Part shown: piece after piece, positions 35,035-45,883 of the stretch
Position numbering within the stretch: position 1 is the first letter of the stretch
Layout of the letters: every line of letters starts with the position of its first letter
Origin: Acidobacteriaceae bacterium
Lineage (GTDB): Bacteria; Acidobacteriota; Terriglobia; Terriglobales; Acidobacteriaceae
Length of the DNA: 64,000 nucleotides
NCBI GenBank assembly: GCA_003138515.1
Contig: PLGG01000062.1
Location: forward strand, 1-64,000
Direction: 5' to 3'
The notes under the pieces: generated by a model
Database searches by the model: none
The model's input: only the letters and a program-made list of their open reading frames with translations
What the model was told of the DNA's origin: nothing
Made by a program: the position numbers and the translations under genes

Positions 35035-35157
35035 TCCCTCGCGGAGCGCAGCGCCCTGAAATCTCAGGCCGCATCTAATCCCTATTGCTTTTCCCCGCCG
35101 CGCTGGCGGAAGCGGACGTGAACCACCGGCGGAGCTTCTATTCCCTGCCCACGATTG

Positions 35158-35778
35158 CTAGGGACGACATGACCGCACCCAAAAAAACAAAATTCCTAAT
35201 ATAAGTGCATTCAAAATAAAGACCGCAATTCTGCCAAAAAACTGAGCGACGAATCCCTGGTCGGATAAATCCACGCTTCTGCCGGTCAACCCCATCCCAA
35301 GGACAAAAGAAGAGAAGTAAATTAAACCCAATAAGAAAAGTTGCACCGGTATTTTGAAAAGAGGGCTCGAAGTATCGAATCGGTCCAAATAAACAAGAAG
35401 CCTGTAGGACACGCAAGTTACAAGAATCGGCATGACACCGATAAACAATGTTGCCTTAAGTCTCCTCGAAGTTTTTCGCAAAGGCGTAACCTGAAAACCT
35501 GCCCTTCTTTCATTCTCGAGTTCCTTCTGCATGGCCCTCTGCCGCTTCTTGTAGAGTTTGGCAAGATATACGACGGTCACCATTGCTCCCACTATGGCAC
35601 ACAACCATAAAGTGGAGCGTCCATAAAAGACAAGAAATGGGATGCTTTCAGAGTACGCAGGGTAGTCAGGGTTCAAAGCAACGAAATAGCCTATGGTTGT
35701 TAAGGCAAACCAGCCTCCCGCGAAGTAAAGCGACATTTTTACGAGGTCACTTTTTGTGGTCGGCTTTGTGGGTGTCAA
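35158..35778 (-). CDS. Membrane protein of unknown function, AT-richer
   Basis: 206 residues from TTG 35778, chosen because AGGGAGGA lies five bases upstream; the frame is open much further but with GC-rich noise. Four TM segments are visible (about 17-37, 48-70, 112-132, 150-200 as two helices) with a charged cytoplasmic stretch KLYKKRQRAMQKELENERR between the first and second pair. The base composition is visibly more AT-rich than the neighbours, suggesting recent acquisition. No family recognised. Confidence 0.6.
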   Translation of the reverse strand: MTPTKPTTKSDLVKMSLYFAGGWFALTTIGYFVALNPDYPAYSESIPFLVFYGRSTLWLCAIVGAMVTVVYLAKLYKKRQRAMQKELENERRAGFQVTPLRKTSRRLKATLFIGVMPILVTCVSYRLLVYLDRFDTSSPLFKIPVQLFLLGLIYFSSFVLGMGLTGRSVDLSDQGFVAQFFGRIAVFILNALILGILFFWVRSCRP

Positions 35779-36116
35779 GTCGTTCCTCCCTCTCGGCAGA
35801 AGACAGGCTACCATGCTGAGCTGCCATTGATGCGGGGGTGGGCGCGTGGGCTGGGCATGCGGAGCGCGTTTCACAAACGATAGGTTTTGCTGCATTTCGC
35901 GGAGCCGCTCGGAAGGCGGATTTACGCGTCCCGAAAGCCTGTGACCCGATTCGCTGGCGACTCGCCGGCCCGCCAGTGACTTGACGCTATCGCGGCCATA
36001 CACTGGGATGACTCGACTCCACAAACGCCGTGACGCGCACCTCGCGATATGATGGAATCTGGCGGCTCTCAGCTTTCACGCTCGATTTTCTAGACGAATT
36101 GCAGAACTCAACCACC

Positions 36117-37814
36117 GTGACTACGCCCCCACAAGTCGAGCTCTTCGACACCAGCCTGCGCGACGGCCTGCAGCAGCCGGACCTCGAGATTTCCGTGCCT
36201 AACGCCCTGCTGCTTTTGCAGCGGATGGCTGCCTTCGGCGTGCGTTATGCGGAAATCGGATTTGCCGGCGCCAATCAATTTGTCTCAGACTTGACCGCTG
36301 CGCTCGACTCCGTCGATACCGGCGCCATGCGGCTGGCACTCTTCGGGCGTTCGCGCGGTCGCGGTTCCAAAGTCGAGGAATGGCCCGACGTAAAATTCAT
36401 TCTCCGCCACAAGCACCGCATCCCCGCCGCAGTGGTGGTCGTCAAATCGCGCCTGCTCGACGTGGAGCGCTCGCTCGAAACAACGCCCGAAGAAAATCTC
36501 CTGATGGCGCGCGAGACTGTCGATTTTCTACAACAGCAACGCCTCGAGGTTCTCGTCGATTTCGAGCACGCCATGGACGCAAGTTGCGGCCGGCGCGAAA
36601 ACGGCAATCCCACCGATGCAGATTTCACGAAGCGCAGCCTCGACTACTTCCGCCAGTTGACCGAGCAGTGCGTGCAGCAGAAAGTCAGCCGCATCGTCGT
36701 CTGCGACACCAACGGAGGGTCAAGCCCCGAAGAAGTTTCGCAAGTAATCGCCGGCCTCCTGCGCGATTTTCCCGGCGCGCACTTCGGATTTCATGGCCAC
36801 ACCGATCGCGGCCTCGGCATTGCCAACACGCGCGCCGCGATTCTTGCCGGTGCTCGCCATATCCAGGGCACGCTCATCGGAACCGGTGAGCGCTGCGGCA
36901 ACGTGAACCTGACCACTGTAATCGGCGCCATGCAGCTTCGCGGCGAAGCGGAGTTTGTTCCGCCCGGGGCTCTGCCCGGCCTCACCTCGCTTGCGCACTC
37001 GGCCTACGCGGCCTTCGGGCTCGAGCCGCCGCACGGCGCGCCCATCGTCGGCGCCGGCGCTTTCGGCACTTGGGCCGGCATGCACGGCTCAAGCGAACGC
37101 AAGAATCCCGGTGCTTATCTCTGGACCGATCCGGCACTGGTCGGCGCCAGCCCCACCATCGGCGTCAACGCACAATCGGGCAAGGCCAACATCATGTTGC
37201 TTTCGGAGTCGCTCGGCGTGCCGCTCAACTCCGCGCAGGCGCAGGCTCTGATGGATGCGACCCCGGCGATGATCGAGGGCGGCGGCTTTACCGCCAGCGA
37301 AGTCTCCTTCCGCCTGGCTTGCATGCGCACGCTGGGAACGCTGCCCGATTGGTTCACCGTCAAAAGCTGGCGCGTCTTCGATGAGTGCGACGAAGTTGGC
37401 GACCACTTCGCCATCGCGTTCATGACGCTCCTGCTCGGCAACTCGAAAGTTGCCACAACACGCGCCGAGGGCGCAGGCCCTGTCGACTCGCTCACTAAAG
37501 CTCTCCGCCGCGAACTCGATTCGTCGTACCCGGCGCTCGCCCAGATGCGCCTTGGCACATTCACCGTGGCCGCGCTTGACGTCCGCGCGCACGACTCGGC
37601 CGCGCATGTCCGCGTCACCGTCAGCTTCATCGCCGACAGCCGCGAGCCTTGGGTCACCGCTGGCGTCAGCAGCGACTTGAACCAGGCCGCCCTAATGGCC
37701 ATCGTCGACGGCTTCCACTACTGGCTGCTCGTCACGGGCGGATCGGCGGGCTCGAAATCAGGCGAGCCCACGCGCGAATCTACAACACGGCCGGTCAGTA
37801 GCGTCGCTCGCTAA
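36117..37814 (+). CDS. Citramalate/2-isopropylmalate synthase-family enzyme
   Basis: 565 residues from GTG 36117; an upstream GTG (36030) is in frame but gives a non-homologous lead. The HMGL-like TIM barrel begins VELFDTSLRDGLQQPDLEIS (metal-binding Asp and Arg), continues with FGFHGHTDRGLGIANT (HxH ligands) and IQGTLIGTGERCGNVNLTT, and is followed by a C-terminal LeuA allosteric dimer domain (about 430-545). Length and motifs fit the CimA branch, which condenses pyruvate and acetyl-CoA to (R)-citramalate for isoleucine synthesis, but 2-isopropylmalate or homocitrate activity cannot be excluded. Confidence 0.85.
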   Translation: MTTPPQVELFDTSLRDGLQQPDLEISVPNALLLLQRMAAFGVRYAEIGFAGANQFVSDLTAALDSVDTGAMRLALFGRSRGRGSKVEEWPDVKFILRHKHRIPAAVVVVKSRLLDVERSLETTPEENLLMARETVDFLQQQRLEVLVDFEHAMDASCGRRENGNPTDADFTKRSLDYFRQLTEQCVQQKVSRIVVCDTNGGSSPEEVSQVIAGLLRDFPGAHFGFHGHTDRGLGIANTRAAILAGARHIQGTLIGTGERCGNVNLTTVIGAMQLRGEAEFVPPGALPGLTSLAHSAYAAFGLEPPHGAPIVGAGAFGTWAGMHGSSERKNPGAYLWTDPALVGASPTIGVNAQSGKANIMLLSESLGVPLNSAQAQALMDATPAMIEGGGFTASEVSFRLACMRTLGTLPDWFTVKSWRVFDECDEVGDHFAIAFMTLLLGNSKVATTRAEGAGPVDSLTKALRRELDSSYPALAQMRLGTFTVAALDVRAHDSAAHVRVTVSFIADSREPWVTAGVSSDLNQAALMAIVDGFHYWLLVTGGSAGSKSGEPTRESTTRPVSSVAR

Positions 37815-38074
37815 TTCCAGTCCCCAGAATGATTTGCTAGCCCGGCAGCCCGCACGGCGATCCCCTCTTTCCCATATGCGGCCGGGTTCCCAATCGCGAA
37901 CTGGGCGGTGCTGATTCTGTTCAACCTGCCATAATGAGTGACTTTGCGCACAGCGCGCCCCCGGAAAGCCCCTCCAAACTAGGAGCCAATCCAGCAGAAA
38001 CACTGGTGTAATCCGGCAAAGAACCGGGACCTTACGATGACTCTTTGTTTCCTTCCGATCTGTTGTGATCGACC

Positions 38075-38091
38075 CCGTGGAAAATCCACGG
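38075..38091 (+). promoter_or_regulatory. Stem-loop abutting the ribosome-binding site
   Basis: CCGTGG-aaaat-CCACGG forms a 6-bp stem immediately before GGAGGGAGGA, the Shine-Dalgarno of the next gene. Such a placement could tune translation initiation. Confidence 0.5.
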
Positions 38092-38104
38092 AGGGAGGAC
38101 TGCA

Positions 38105-38497
38105 GTGTCCACACAACTTCTTCATGCACCCCTTGACTTAGCCACCATCGGCCCCGCATCGCGGTACATCCGCGAGACGCGCGATGAGCTCCTCACCTAT
38201 GAGACCGAAGACTTGGCCGCGGTGCGCTTCTCGATCATTCTTACCGCCCGATGGGCCGACTCGGACGATGAAACGCCCGAGCGTCGCGCCGAACTGCGCG
38301 GCGAGCTTGATTTGCTGCGCAAGCACTATGGCGACAAGATCGACGAGATTGCCATGACCTTCGGCGTTCAGCAGGCCATGCAGACAAGAGACGAAGTGGA
38401 GCGGACGGTCATTGTGCCCGTTGAAGTGAAGCCGATCGCCAACCCCAAACGCGGTGCCAAGCACAGAGAATATTCCGAGGAAGACCTCGGCCTCTGA
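38105..38497 (+). CDS. Conserved-looking hypothetical protein
   Basis: 130 residues from GTG 38105 with a very strong Shine-Dalgarno six bases ahead. Mostly charged and helical (LRGELDLLRKHYGDKIDEIAM), with a short basic linker near the C-terminus (PKRGAKHREYSEEDLGL). No TM segment or signal peptide. No domain recognised; codon use looks like the neighbours, so I think it is a real gene. Confidence 0.65.
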   Translation: MSTQLLHAPLDLATIGPASRYIRETRDELLTYETEDLAAVRFSIILTARWADSDDETPERRAELRGELDLLRKHYGDKIDEIAMTFGVQQAMQTRDEVERTVIVPVEVKPIANPKRGAKHREYSEEDLGL

Positions 38498-38540
38498 CGC
38501 CGGGCGACTTCATCGGGTAGGGCTCGCCTGATCCCGCACA

Positions 38541-38580
38541 CACAAAAATGCGCCACCTCAAATTACGGAAGTGGCGCATT
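38541..38580 (-). terminator. Rho-independent terminator of the aldolase gene
   Basis: Reading the minus strand, AATGCGCCAC (complement of 38571-38580) pairs with GTGGCGCATT (38547-38556), followed by TTTTTG. It lies 30 bp past the aldolase stop. Confidence 0.85.
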
Positions 38581-38610
38581 CGCTTTGCGCTCTATGTTGA
38601 ACTGCACAGA

Positions 38611-39660
38611 CTACTTGGCCGCTAGCGACGGCCGCGTATCGAGCGTGCCGTTGGCGTAGCCCTTCGCCATCTCGGTGATCGGAATCGGCGTGTAGTCGCC
38701 TGCGTGGCCAGCTTGCCCGAACTGCGTCATGCGCTGCGCCACCACATTCGCCATCGCCTCGCGGGCCGGCTTCATGTAGTCACGCGGATCGAACTTCTCC
38801 GGCTGCGTCCACAGCACCTTGCGGATGGCGCCCGTCATGGCCAGCCGATTGTCGGTATCCACGTTGACCTTGCGCACGCCGTTGCGGATGCCGAGCTGAA
38901 TCTCTTCGACCGGCACGCCCCATGTTGGCTTCAGCTTGCCGCCGTATTCATTGATGATGTCCTGCAAGTCCTTGGGCACCGACGAGCTGCCATGCATCAC
39001 CAGGTGCGTATGCGGCAGGCGTCCGTGAATCTTGATGAGCAGGTCCATCTTGAGCACCGAGCCGTCTGGCTTCTTGTTGAACTTGTACGCGCCGTGGCTG
39101 GTGCCGATAGCGATGGCCAGCGCGTCCACGCCGGTGCGCTCCGCGAACTCGACTGCTTGATCGGGGTCCGTCACATGCTCCAGGCCCGTGCCGCCCGCGC
39201 CGTGTCCGTCCTCAATGCCGCCCAGCACGCCGATCTCGCCCTCGACCGTTACGCCGCGCTCGTGCGCATAGTCCACCACGCGCCGTGTCACGTCCACATT
39301 TTGCTCAAATGTCGACGGCGTCTTGCCGTCCTCGAGCAGCGACCCATCCATCATCACGCTCGTGTAACCCAGCGCGATGGCGCTCTTGCAGGTCTCAAAG
39401 CTGTTGCCATGATCCTGGTGCATGGCGATGGGAATATCGGGGTTCAACTCGGCCGCCGCCTGAATTAGCTTGAACAGGTAAAGGTCCTCGGCAAACGCGC
39501 GCGCGCCGCGGCTCGCCTGCACAATCACTGGCGACTTGGTCTGCTTGGCCGCCATCATGATCGCCTGAATCTGTTCCATGTCGTTGACGTTGAATGCGCC
39601 GACGCCGTATCCGCCCTTCGCAGCTTCATCGAGGAGCTGCCGCATTGAAACGAGAGGCAT
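38611..39660 (-). CDS. fba: Fructose-bisphosphate aldolase, class II
   Basis: 349 residues from ATG 39660 with AAGGAG nine bases upstream. Zn ligands and phosphate sites: [12 protein letters not shown] (His ligands and catalytic Asp of the DHG motif), [14 protein letters not shown] (Glu), [10 protein letters not shown] (His), MHGSSSVP (His) and [12 protein letters not shown] (catalytic NxDTD). The length and LSxSVP variant fit the class IIB/CbbA-type. It cleaves fructose-1,6-bisphosphate in glycolysis and condenses trioses in gluconeogenesis. Confidence 0.95.
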   Translation of the reverse strand: MPLVSMRQLLDEAAKGGYGVGAFNVNDMEQIQAIMMAAKQTKSPVIVQASRGARAFAEDLYLFKLIQAAAELNPDIPIAMHQDHGNSFETCKSAIALGYTSVMMDGSLLEDGKTPSTFEQNVDVTRRVVDYAHERGVTVEGEIGVLGGIEDGHGAGGTGLEHVTDPDQAVEFAERTGVDALAIAIGTSHGAYKFNKKPDGSVLKMDLLIKIHGRLPHTHLVMHGSSSVPKDLQDIINEYGGKLKPTWGVPVEEIQLGIRNGVRKVNVDTDNRLAMTGAIRKVLWTQPEKFDPRDYMKPAREAMANVVAQRMTQFGQAGHAGDYTPIPITEMAKGYANGTLDTRPSLAAK

Positions 39661-39902
39661 ATAAATTCTCCTTTGTGTTGGCTTCGGCCGTTCGGGTGCT
39701 CGCGCAAACAGGTTCCTCGCGCTCACGCTTTTCAGTCCGGCCGCGTGGACTGCAGTCAGCTCTATGGTAGCAGAGGGTTGCGTGGAAAAATCCGATGCGC
39801 GCTCAAACTCCGCGTCATCGCAGTGCCGAATCAGTCCGGCGCGAGTCCCGCCGTTTCCAAAAAGGCATAACTGCCTGATGGCGAAGGACCGCGAATCTTC
39901 GC

Positions 39903-41072
39903 CTACGCATACGTGACCTGTCCCAGCACCACCGCCCGCTTCGACCCCGTCGCGGCGGGCACATTACCCGGAAGCCTACGCCACGTGTGCCACGCGAGCA
40001 GCGCGAACGCCGCGGCCTCCTTGGCCTCGGCCGGCATTCCAAACCTCTCGCTCGTCATCACCGCGCATCCCATCGGGTTGAGGAGCGCGGTCAGCATTGC
40101 CACCATCGTTTTGTTGCGCGCTCCACCGCCCGAGACGATGAAGTCCACGTCGCGGCTCTTCATCTTCGCCCGCACGAATCGCGCGTAGCTCCGCGAAATC
40201 GTCTCCGACGTCAGCGCCGTCGCTGTCGCCACCGCGTCTTCCGGAGCCTTGCTGTGCCGCCGGCATGCGGCCAAAAAGTCAGCCGCGTAAGCGCGCCCAA
40301 ACTGCTCGCGTCCTGCAGTCCGCGGCGGCTTCAGCCGGAAATATGGATGCCGCAGCGCTGCCGACAGGACTGGCGCGAGCACCAATCCCTTCGCCGCGTG
40401 CGCGCCATTGCGGTCGAAAGCCTTGTCGAAGAGCTTCTGCGCCAGCCAGTCGATCACCATGTTCCCCGGCCCGGTATCAAAGGCAATGATCTGCTCAGGG
40501 CCGCCGCTCGCGGGAATCGCTGTCAGATTCGCGATTCCGCCAATGTTCTGCAGCACGCGCCCGCGCTTCGCGTCCGAGAAGAGCACATAGTCGAGCAGCG
40601 GAACAAGCGGCGCACCCTGCCCGCCGACGAGCATATCCATCGGCCGGAAATTCGAGACCACCGGAACTTGAAGCGCCGCCGCAATCGCCTGCGCCTCGCC
40701 AGCCTGCCACGTGCAGGCAAACTTTCGCCCAGCGTAGGCCTCCGGGTGCGGCTGATGGTAAAGCGTCTGCCCGTGGCAGCCCACCAGGTCGAGCTTCGCT
40801 TCATGCCTGCGCGCGGTTTCCTTCACCGCCTCGGCATAAGCCAGCCCCAGCCGCCAATTCAGCCGCGCCAGCTCTGCCGTCGAAGTTGATTTCGCATCCA
40901 TCGCCGCCAGCACGGCGCGCCTCAGCGCATCAGGGAAGGGGAACGCCTCATGCGCGAGCAGCGTGAGCTTCGACCTCGACTTTCCGGGAGAAATGCGCAT
41001 GATCGCTACATCGATCCCATCGGCCGATGTCCCGCTCATCACTCCTGCTACGGTCATTGCACGCGCGCTCAT
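39903..41072 (-). CDS. anmK: Anhydro-N-acetylmuramic acid kinase
   Basis: 389 residues. AnmK signatures: [14 protein letters not shown] (ATP-binding loop and catalytic Asp), [53 protein letters not shown] and SGGGARN. It phosphorylates and hydrolyses 1,6-anhydro-MurNAc to MurNAc-6-P in peptidoglycan recycling. Its ATG overlaps the nagZ stop (ATGA), so the hexosaminidase that releases its substrate and the kinase are made together. MurQ etherase is not in the window. Confidence 0.95.
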   Translation of the reverse strand: MSARAMTVAGVMSGTSADGIDVAIMRISPGKSRSKLTLLAHEAFPFPDALRRAVLAAMDAKSTSTAELARLNWRLGLAYAEAVKETARRHEAKLDLVGCHGQTLYHQPHPEAYAGRKFACTWQAGEAQAIAAALQVPVVSNFRPMDMLVGGQGAPLVPLLDYVLFSDAKRGRVLQNIGGIANLTAIPASGGPEQIIAFDTGPGNMVIDWLAQKLFDKAFDRNGAHAAKGLVLAPVLSAALRHPYFRLKPPRTAGREQFGRAYAADFLAACRRHSKAPEDAVATATALTSETISRSYARFVRAKMKSRDVDFIVSGGGARNKTMVAMLTALLNPMGCAVMTSERFGMPAEAKEAAAFALLAWHTWRRLPGNVPAATGSKRAVVLGQVTYA

Positions 41073-42184
41073 TCGCCGGCCGGCCTCCGTTTCAGTCCAG
41101 GTTGTGCCACGGTTTCGCCGAAGCGCAGAATCCGCGCGCGCAGCGCCTCGAATTGCCGCTTGCCGAGCGCCGCCGGCATTCCCGTGCGAAAGGTCTTCAG
41201 CCGCTTCCGCTCCGACTCTCGCGCCCGCGCCTCGAGCAACCTGCCAAATGCCGCCGATCGCTCGCCCTCAGTGACCAGCGCCTCATACACGTTCAGAATC
41301 GGTTCCGGATGGTGGCAGATGAGCAGAAGATCCGAGCCCACGCGCACAGCTTCGACCGCCGCATCTCCCATCGGCATAACGTTGGCCACTCCACCCATCT
41401 CCAGGTCGTCAGAGAGAACAATGCCGCGATAGCCGATCCGTTTTCTCAGAACTTCGCTGACCCAGAAACTCGACACGCTCGCCGGCCGCTTCTTGTCCTT
41501 CGTCAGCGGATACGCCGCATGGCTCACCATCACCATCGGCAGCTCGTCGCGCAGCGCGCGGTAGGGCTCCAAATCCTCCTGCCACAACTTCTGCCATGTG
41601 CGGCGAATCTTCGGCGTCTCCAGATGTGAGTCGAGCGTTCCGCCGCCCAGGCCCGGAAAGTGCTTCCCGCATCCCGCCACGTCCTCGGCCGCAAGCCCGG
41701 CCAGAAACTCACGCGCGAACGCCACAACTTCCTCCGGTGTGGGTCCAGCGCAGCGCGTTGCCAGCACCTTTTCCGACGCGGGCAGCCCAAGGTCGAGCAC
41801 CGGCGCCAGCGGCGAGTTGAATCCGAACGCTTTGATCGCCCGCGCAATCAAGTGTCCGTGCTCGCGAGCAATCGCACTGTGCCCAATAGCCCGCGCTGCC
41901 TGCGCCACGGCCTCGACCGGCGCCATCGGTGCCAGCGCATCGCGCAGCCGGTCCACCGTTCCGCCCTCCACATCGACAAATGCCATGTAAGGCTTCGTGC
42001 AAAACTTTGTCGCCTCTGTTAGGAGTGCCCGCGTCTGCTTCGCGTCCTCAATGTTCCGCCGGAACAGAATGATCCCCGCTGGCCGCAACAGCTTTAGCCA
42101 AGCGCGCTCGAGCGCCGTCAGCGCAGTTCCTTCCAGCCCGACCAGGAGCGAACTTCCCGCCGCATTGCGCACGCTTTGCGTCAT
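41069..42184 (-). CDS. nagZ: Beta-N-acetylhexosaminidase NagZ, GH3
   Basis: 371 residues, single GH3 TIM barrel without a signal peptide, so cytoplasmic as expected for NagZ. The substrate-binding KHFPG is followed by a catalytic-loop variant, GLGGGTLDSH instead of the usual GHGDTxxDSH; the general-acid Asp-Ser-His is retained. The nucleophile is the Asp of VLSDDLEMGGV. It removes GlcNAc from GlcNAc-anhMurNAc muropeptides. Coupled to anmK. Confidence 0.93.
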   Translation of the reverse strand: MTQSVRNAAGSSLLVGLEGTALTALERAWLKLLRPAGIILFRRNIEDAKQTRALLTEATKFCTKPYMAFVDVEGGTVDRLRDALAPMAPVEAVAQAARAIGHSAIAREHGHLIARAIKAFGFNSPLAPVLDLGLPASEKVLATRCAGPTPEEVVAFAREFLAGLAAEDVAGCGKHFPGLGGGTLDSHLETPKIRRTWQKLWQEDLEPYRALRDELPMVMVSHAAYPLTKDKKRPASVSSFWVSEVLRKRIGYRGIVLSDDLEMGGVANVMPMGDAAVEAVRVGSDLLLICHHPEPILNVYEALVTEGERSAAFGRLLEARARESERKRLKTFRTGMPAALGKRQFEALRARILRFGETVAQPGLKRRPAGE

Positions 42185-42221
42185 CTTTCCCGCATCCCCA
42201 GTCTTTCTCGCATCTCTGTTC

Positions 42222-45089
42222 CTATTCTTTCTTTTCCTTCAGCTCCTGCTGAAGTTCTTCCAGCAAATTCAGCGCCTGCAGCGGCGTCAGCGAGTTCACG
42301 TCCGTCGACTCAATTCGGTCCACAATCTTCTGCGAAAGCGGTGTAAAAATGGTCAACTGCATCGGATCGGCTTCCGTCTCCACCTGCACACTCTGGCGCT
42401 CCTGCTTCTCGTGCTGTCGCAGCACGTGCTTGGCCCGCTCGATCACCGCAGCCGGCAATCCCGCCAGCCGCGCCACTTCGATCCCGTAGCTCTTGCTCGC
42501 TGCGCCCGGCTCAATGTTGTGCAGAAAGACAATTCCGCTCGCCGTCTCCTTCACGCCAACGCGAAGGTTGCGCACGCGCGGCAGCTTCTCGGCCAGCATG
42601 GTCAGCTCATGGTAGTGGGTCGCAAACAATGTTCGCGCGCCCACCTCGGCGTGCAGGTATTCAACCGTCGCCCACGCCAGCGACAGCCCGTCAAACGTTG
42701 CCGTGCCGCGCCCCATCTCGTCGAGCAAAATCAATGACCGCATTGTCGCCGTGTTCAGAATTGTCGCCGTCTCCGTCATTTCGACCATAAAAGTCGACCG
42801 CCCGCGCGCCACGTTGTCGCTGGCCCCGATGCGCGTGTAAATCCGGTCGACCAGTCCCAGCCGCAGGCTTTCTGCCGGAACAAAACTGCCCATCTGCGCC
42901 ATCAGCACAAGCATCGCTGCCTGCCGCAGGTACGTGCTCTTGCCTCCCATGTTCGGGCCAGTTACGAGCAGCAGGCTCGGCTGCGGCGGCGGTGGCGCTT
43001 GCGCGCTTTCACTTTTTGGAGCGGAGTCGTGGTGAGCGCACAGGCAGAGATCGTTGGCGATGAAGCGCCCCTCGCGCGTCTCTTCCAACCACTGCTCGAT
43101 GACCGGATGCCGGCCGGCAACAGCTTCGAGCACGGGCTCGTCCGCGAGTTTCGGCCGCACGTAACGCCGCGCCGCTGCCAGGTGCGCAAAACACGCCAGC
43201 AGATCCGCCTCCGCCACCGCCGCGGAACTCCGCCGGATGCGCCCCGCGCTCTCGAGCACGAATTTTCTCAGTTCGGCAAAAATTCGCTTCTCGATCTCGA
43301 TGCAACGGTCGTGCGCGGAGAGAATCTTCCGCTCGTACTCCTTTAGCTCCGGCGTTGTAAACCGCTCCGCGTTCACCAACGTCTGTTTGCGCTCGTAGTC
43401 GGCGGGCGCCAGCGCCATGTTCGCCTTCGTGATCTCGATGTAGTAGCCGAAGACGGAGTTGTAGCGCACCTTCAGCGAGCCGATTCCGGTTCGCTGCCGT
43501 TCGCGTTCCTCGATAGCCGCGATGGCCTGCCGCCCCGACGACGAAATAGATCGCAACTCGTCCAGCTCTGTGTCAATTCCCGCCGCAATTGCGCCGCCAT
43601 CGACGAGCGTCAGCGGCGGCTCAGCCACCAGCGTCTTCACAATGCGCGCAGTCACGTCGTCGAGCGAGTCGAGATGTGTTGAGATCGCACGCCACCGCCG
43701 CGCGGCCATCGCATCGAGGGCCGTCTTCACTCCGGGCAGGCGCGCCAGGCTCGCCGCCAGCGCGCGCACATCCCTCGGCCCCGCCGAATCCAAAGAAATG
43801 CGCGCCAGCAACCGCTCCAAATCAAGAATTCCGTCAAACGCTCGCCGAATCTCCTCGCGCTTGAGCAAATCTACGTGCGCCTCGGCCACCGCCTCGTATC
43901 GCGCTTCAATTTCATCCGCGTTGTTCAGCGGTCGCAGAATCGTTGCCCGCAACAACCGCTTGCCCATCGGCGTGAGGCACGCATCGAGCGTCCGAAACAA
44001 CGTGGCCCGATCGTCTTGTCCTGAAAAAAGCGGCTCGACCAGCTCCAGATTCCGCACCGTCACTTGGTCCAGTTCCAGCGCAGTCGAATGCTCCTCGAAT
44101 TTCAGGCTGTCAATGTGCAGCGCGTCGTTCTTCTGCGTCGAGCGCACGTAGTGCAGCACCGCGCCGGCCGCAATCGCCGCCGGCTCGTGTCCGTCCAGGC
44201 CAAATCCTTCGAGCGACCGCACGTTCAACTGCCGCTCCACCAGCGGCACCGCGTACTCCCGCGTCCACACCCAGTCCTCGACGCGTGTCCGCGCCGGGAT
44301 CCCCTCCAACTGCGCCGGCGTCTCCGCGCCTGCCGCGAAGAGCACCTCACTCGGCGCAGCCAGCAGGAGCGCATCAATCGCCAGCGCCCGCGCATTCGCC
44401 CCACGAAACTCCATCGTGCGAAACTCGCCGGTCGAGACGTCGAGCAGCGCCAGCGCGTAAACGGAATCGGCGCGCCCCACCCTTGTTGCGTTCTTGTCGT
44501 TGCCACCGGAGTGGGGACCCGCCTCATACAGGGCGGCGAGAAAATTGTTTTGCTCCTGTCCCAGCCCTGCGTCAAGCGCCGTTCCCGGGCTCAGCACCCG
44601 CGTCACCTCGCGCTTCACCAGTTTCCTGGTGAGCTTGGGATCCTCCATCTGGTCGCAGAGAGCAATGCGATAGCCGTTCCGCAGCAGCCGGGTGATGTAC
44701 TGCTCCACCGCGTGATAAGGCACGCCGCACATTGGAATGTTGCGTTCCTTATCCCGCGCCGTCAGCGTCAATTGCAACTCGCGGCTAGCCACAGCCGCGT
44801 CGTCATAAAAAAGCTCGTAAAAATCGCCCATCCTGAAAAAGACGAGAGCATCGGGATTCTGCCGCTTGGCCGCGGCCCACTGGCGCATGAACGGAGTGAG
44901 CTCCGGAGCGCTCTTGTCGGCAGGCTCCCGATCCACGGTCACCGCGGTCAACGCGAACTCGTCGCCTGTAGGGCTCTCGTCCAAAAGAGGAGAGCGCGGA
45001 GCGCCCGCGGGTTGGGATTCTTCCTTGATCACGTTGCATTCAAGAGTATCGCGACGGGACAGCTCAAGGGCAAGCGGTTCCCACCCCAT
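42222..45089 (-). CDS. mutS: DNA mismatch repair protein MutS
   Basis: 955 residues, longer than typical (about 855) because of a roughly 60-residue Pro/Glu N-terminal extension before LTPFMRQW. The mismatch-recognition [11 protein letters not shown] (F-x-E), the connector, lever and clamp domains, and the ATPase with Walker [21 protein letters not shown] and ATHYHEL are intact. A short insert with Pro-Pro-Pro-Pro-Gln precedes Walker A. The C-terminus ends in a Glu/Lys helix. GTG 45032 is an alternative start that would shorten the extension. Confidence 0.95.
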   Translation of the reverse strand: MGWEPLALELSRRDTLECNVIKEESQPAGAPRSPLLDESPTGDEFALTAVTVDREPADKSAPELTPFMRQWAAAKRQNPDALVFFRMGDFYELFYDDAAVASRELQLTLTARDKERNIPMCGVPYHAVEQYITRLLRNGYRIALCDQMEDPKLTRKLVKREVTRVLSPGTALDAGLGQEQNNFLAALYEAGPHSGGNDKNATRVGRADSVYALALLDVSTGEFRTMEFRGANARALAIDALLLAAPSEVLFAAGAETPAQLEGIPARTRVEDWVWTREYAVPLVERQLNVRSLEGFGLDGHEPAAIAAGAVLHYVRSTQKNDALHIDSLKFEEHSTALELDQVTVRNLELVEPLFSGQDDRATLFRTLDACLTPMGKRLLRATILRPLNNADEIEARYEAVAEAHVDLLKREEIRRAFDGILDLERLLARISLDSAGPRDVRALAASLARLPGVKTALDAMAARRWRAISTHLDSLDDVTARIVKTLVAEPPLTLVDGGAIAAGIDTELDELRSISSSGRQAIAAIEERERQRTGIGSLKVRYNSVFGYYIEITKANMALAPADYERKQTLVNAERFTTPELKEYERKILSAHDRCIEIEKRIFAELRKFVLESAGRIRRSSAAVAEADLLACFAHLAAARRYVRPKLADEPVLEAVAGRHPVIEQWLEETREGRFIANDLCLCAHHDSAPKSESAQAPPPPQPSLLLVTGPNMGGKSTYLRQAAMLVLMAQMGSFVPAESLRLGLVDRIYTRIGASDNVARGRSTFMVEMTETATILNTATMRSLILLDEMGRGTATFDGLSLAWATVEYLHAEVGARTLFATHYHELTMLAEKLPRVRNLRVGVKETASGIVFLHNIEPGAASKSYGIEVARLAGLPAAVIERAKHVLRQHEKQERQSVQVETEADPMQLTIFTPLSQKIVDRIESTDVNSLTPLQALNLLEELQQELKEKKE

Positions 45090-45258
45090 CAGCGCCGGAG
45101 CGTTGCGCCGGTCCCGGCCGCACGCAATGAGCCTTTCTGCTCAGAATTGCGCTCAGCGATAAGCGAGCATCGGTATATCGCAAGGAAAGCAGCTCGCCGC
45201 GACCGGAATCCGTGTGCAACTTGAGGTTCACATTCCGGAGAAAGAAAAGGAGAATCGA

Positions 45259-45543
45259 ATGAAATCCAGGAAACTATGCGCTGTTGTCACCGGATCACTG
45301 GTCGCATTTGCAATGTCGATGCCGGTCATGGCACAGGACTCCACGCAATCCACCACCACCACCACGCGGACTCCGGATCAGCCAACCACCAAAACCAGCC
45401 AATCCGACAAAACCAAAACGAAGTATAACCACCACCATCAAGTGAAGGAATCGAAGGAAACGCAAAAGACGAAGACTAAAACGTCCCCAGGCTCGGAACA
45501 ACACTCGGAAACGACGACTACAACCACGACTCCTCAGCAATAA
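45259..45543 (+). CDS. Small secreted Thr/Lys/Gln-rich protein
   Basis: 94 residues from ATG 45259 with AAGGAG eight bases upstream. Signal peptide 1-26 (cleaved after MAQ). The mature part is almost entirely Thr, Lys, Ser, Gln and Glu with Thr runs and an HHH stretch, so intrinsically disordered. A possible stress-protective or cell-wall-associated protein; no family recognised. Confidence 0.7.
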   Translation: MKSRKLCAVVTGSLVAFAMSMPVMAQDSTQSTTTTTRTPDQPTTKTSQSDKTKTKYNHHHQVKESKETQKTKTKTSPGSEQHSETTTTTTTPQQ

Positions 45544-45883
45544 TTCCAGCAAGACGGCGGCGCCGCGATGGCAGGCCTCTCATTCTGCAGGCCAACGCGC
45601 GCCGCGCCCCGAGTCGCCCCCCGCAAAACTCGATTAGGAAAGGGGCAGAAGATCGACGGATCCGCTCTCGGCTTTTACGCCGAGAGCGCGCCCATGCGCC
45701 CCGATCGCGCGCTCACCACGACCAGCCCAAGCCACCCGCCCTCATCGCCCATCCCCGCAAAACGAAGCTACTCAGCAGTAACCGTCGCCATGTAGAATCA
45801 CTCGGTCACTCGGGCCGAGCCTTTCCCCCCCCAAATCGGGCCTTCGGTCAAAACACCGAATTCAAAATCCCCAGAGGAGGAAC
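45544..45883. other. Intergenic with a strong hairpin
   Basis: 340 bp. A perfect 9-bp stem with a 6-base loop, GCTCTCGGC-ttttac-GCCGAGAGC, lies at 45664-45687, without a T-run. A 75-codon frame from 45568 has no Shine-Dalgarno and a Pro/Arg/Ser composition; I regard it as noise. Confidence 0.5.

Noticed and set aside
35779..36024. 82-codon N-terminal extension of the AT-richer membrane protein
   Set aside because: The extension is GC-rich, Arg/Pro/Ser-rich and unrelated in composition to the rest; the TTG at 35778 has an excellent ribosome-binding site.
45568..45795. 75-codon plus-strand frame with a hairpin inside
   Set aside because: No Shine-Dalgarno and atypical composition; the perfect hairpin at 45664-45687 argues for non-coding DNA.
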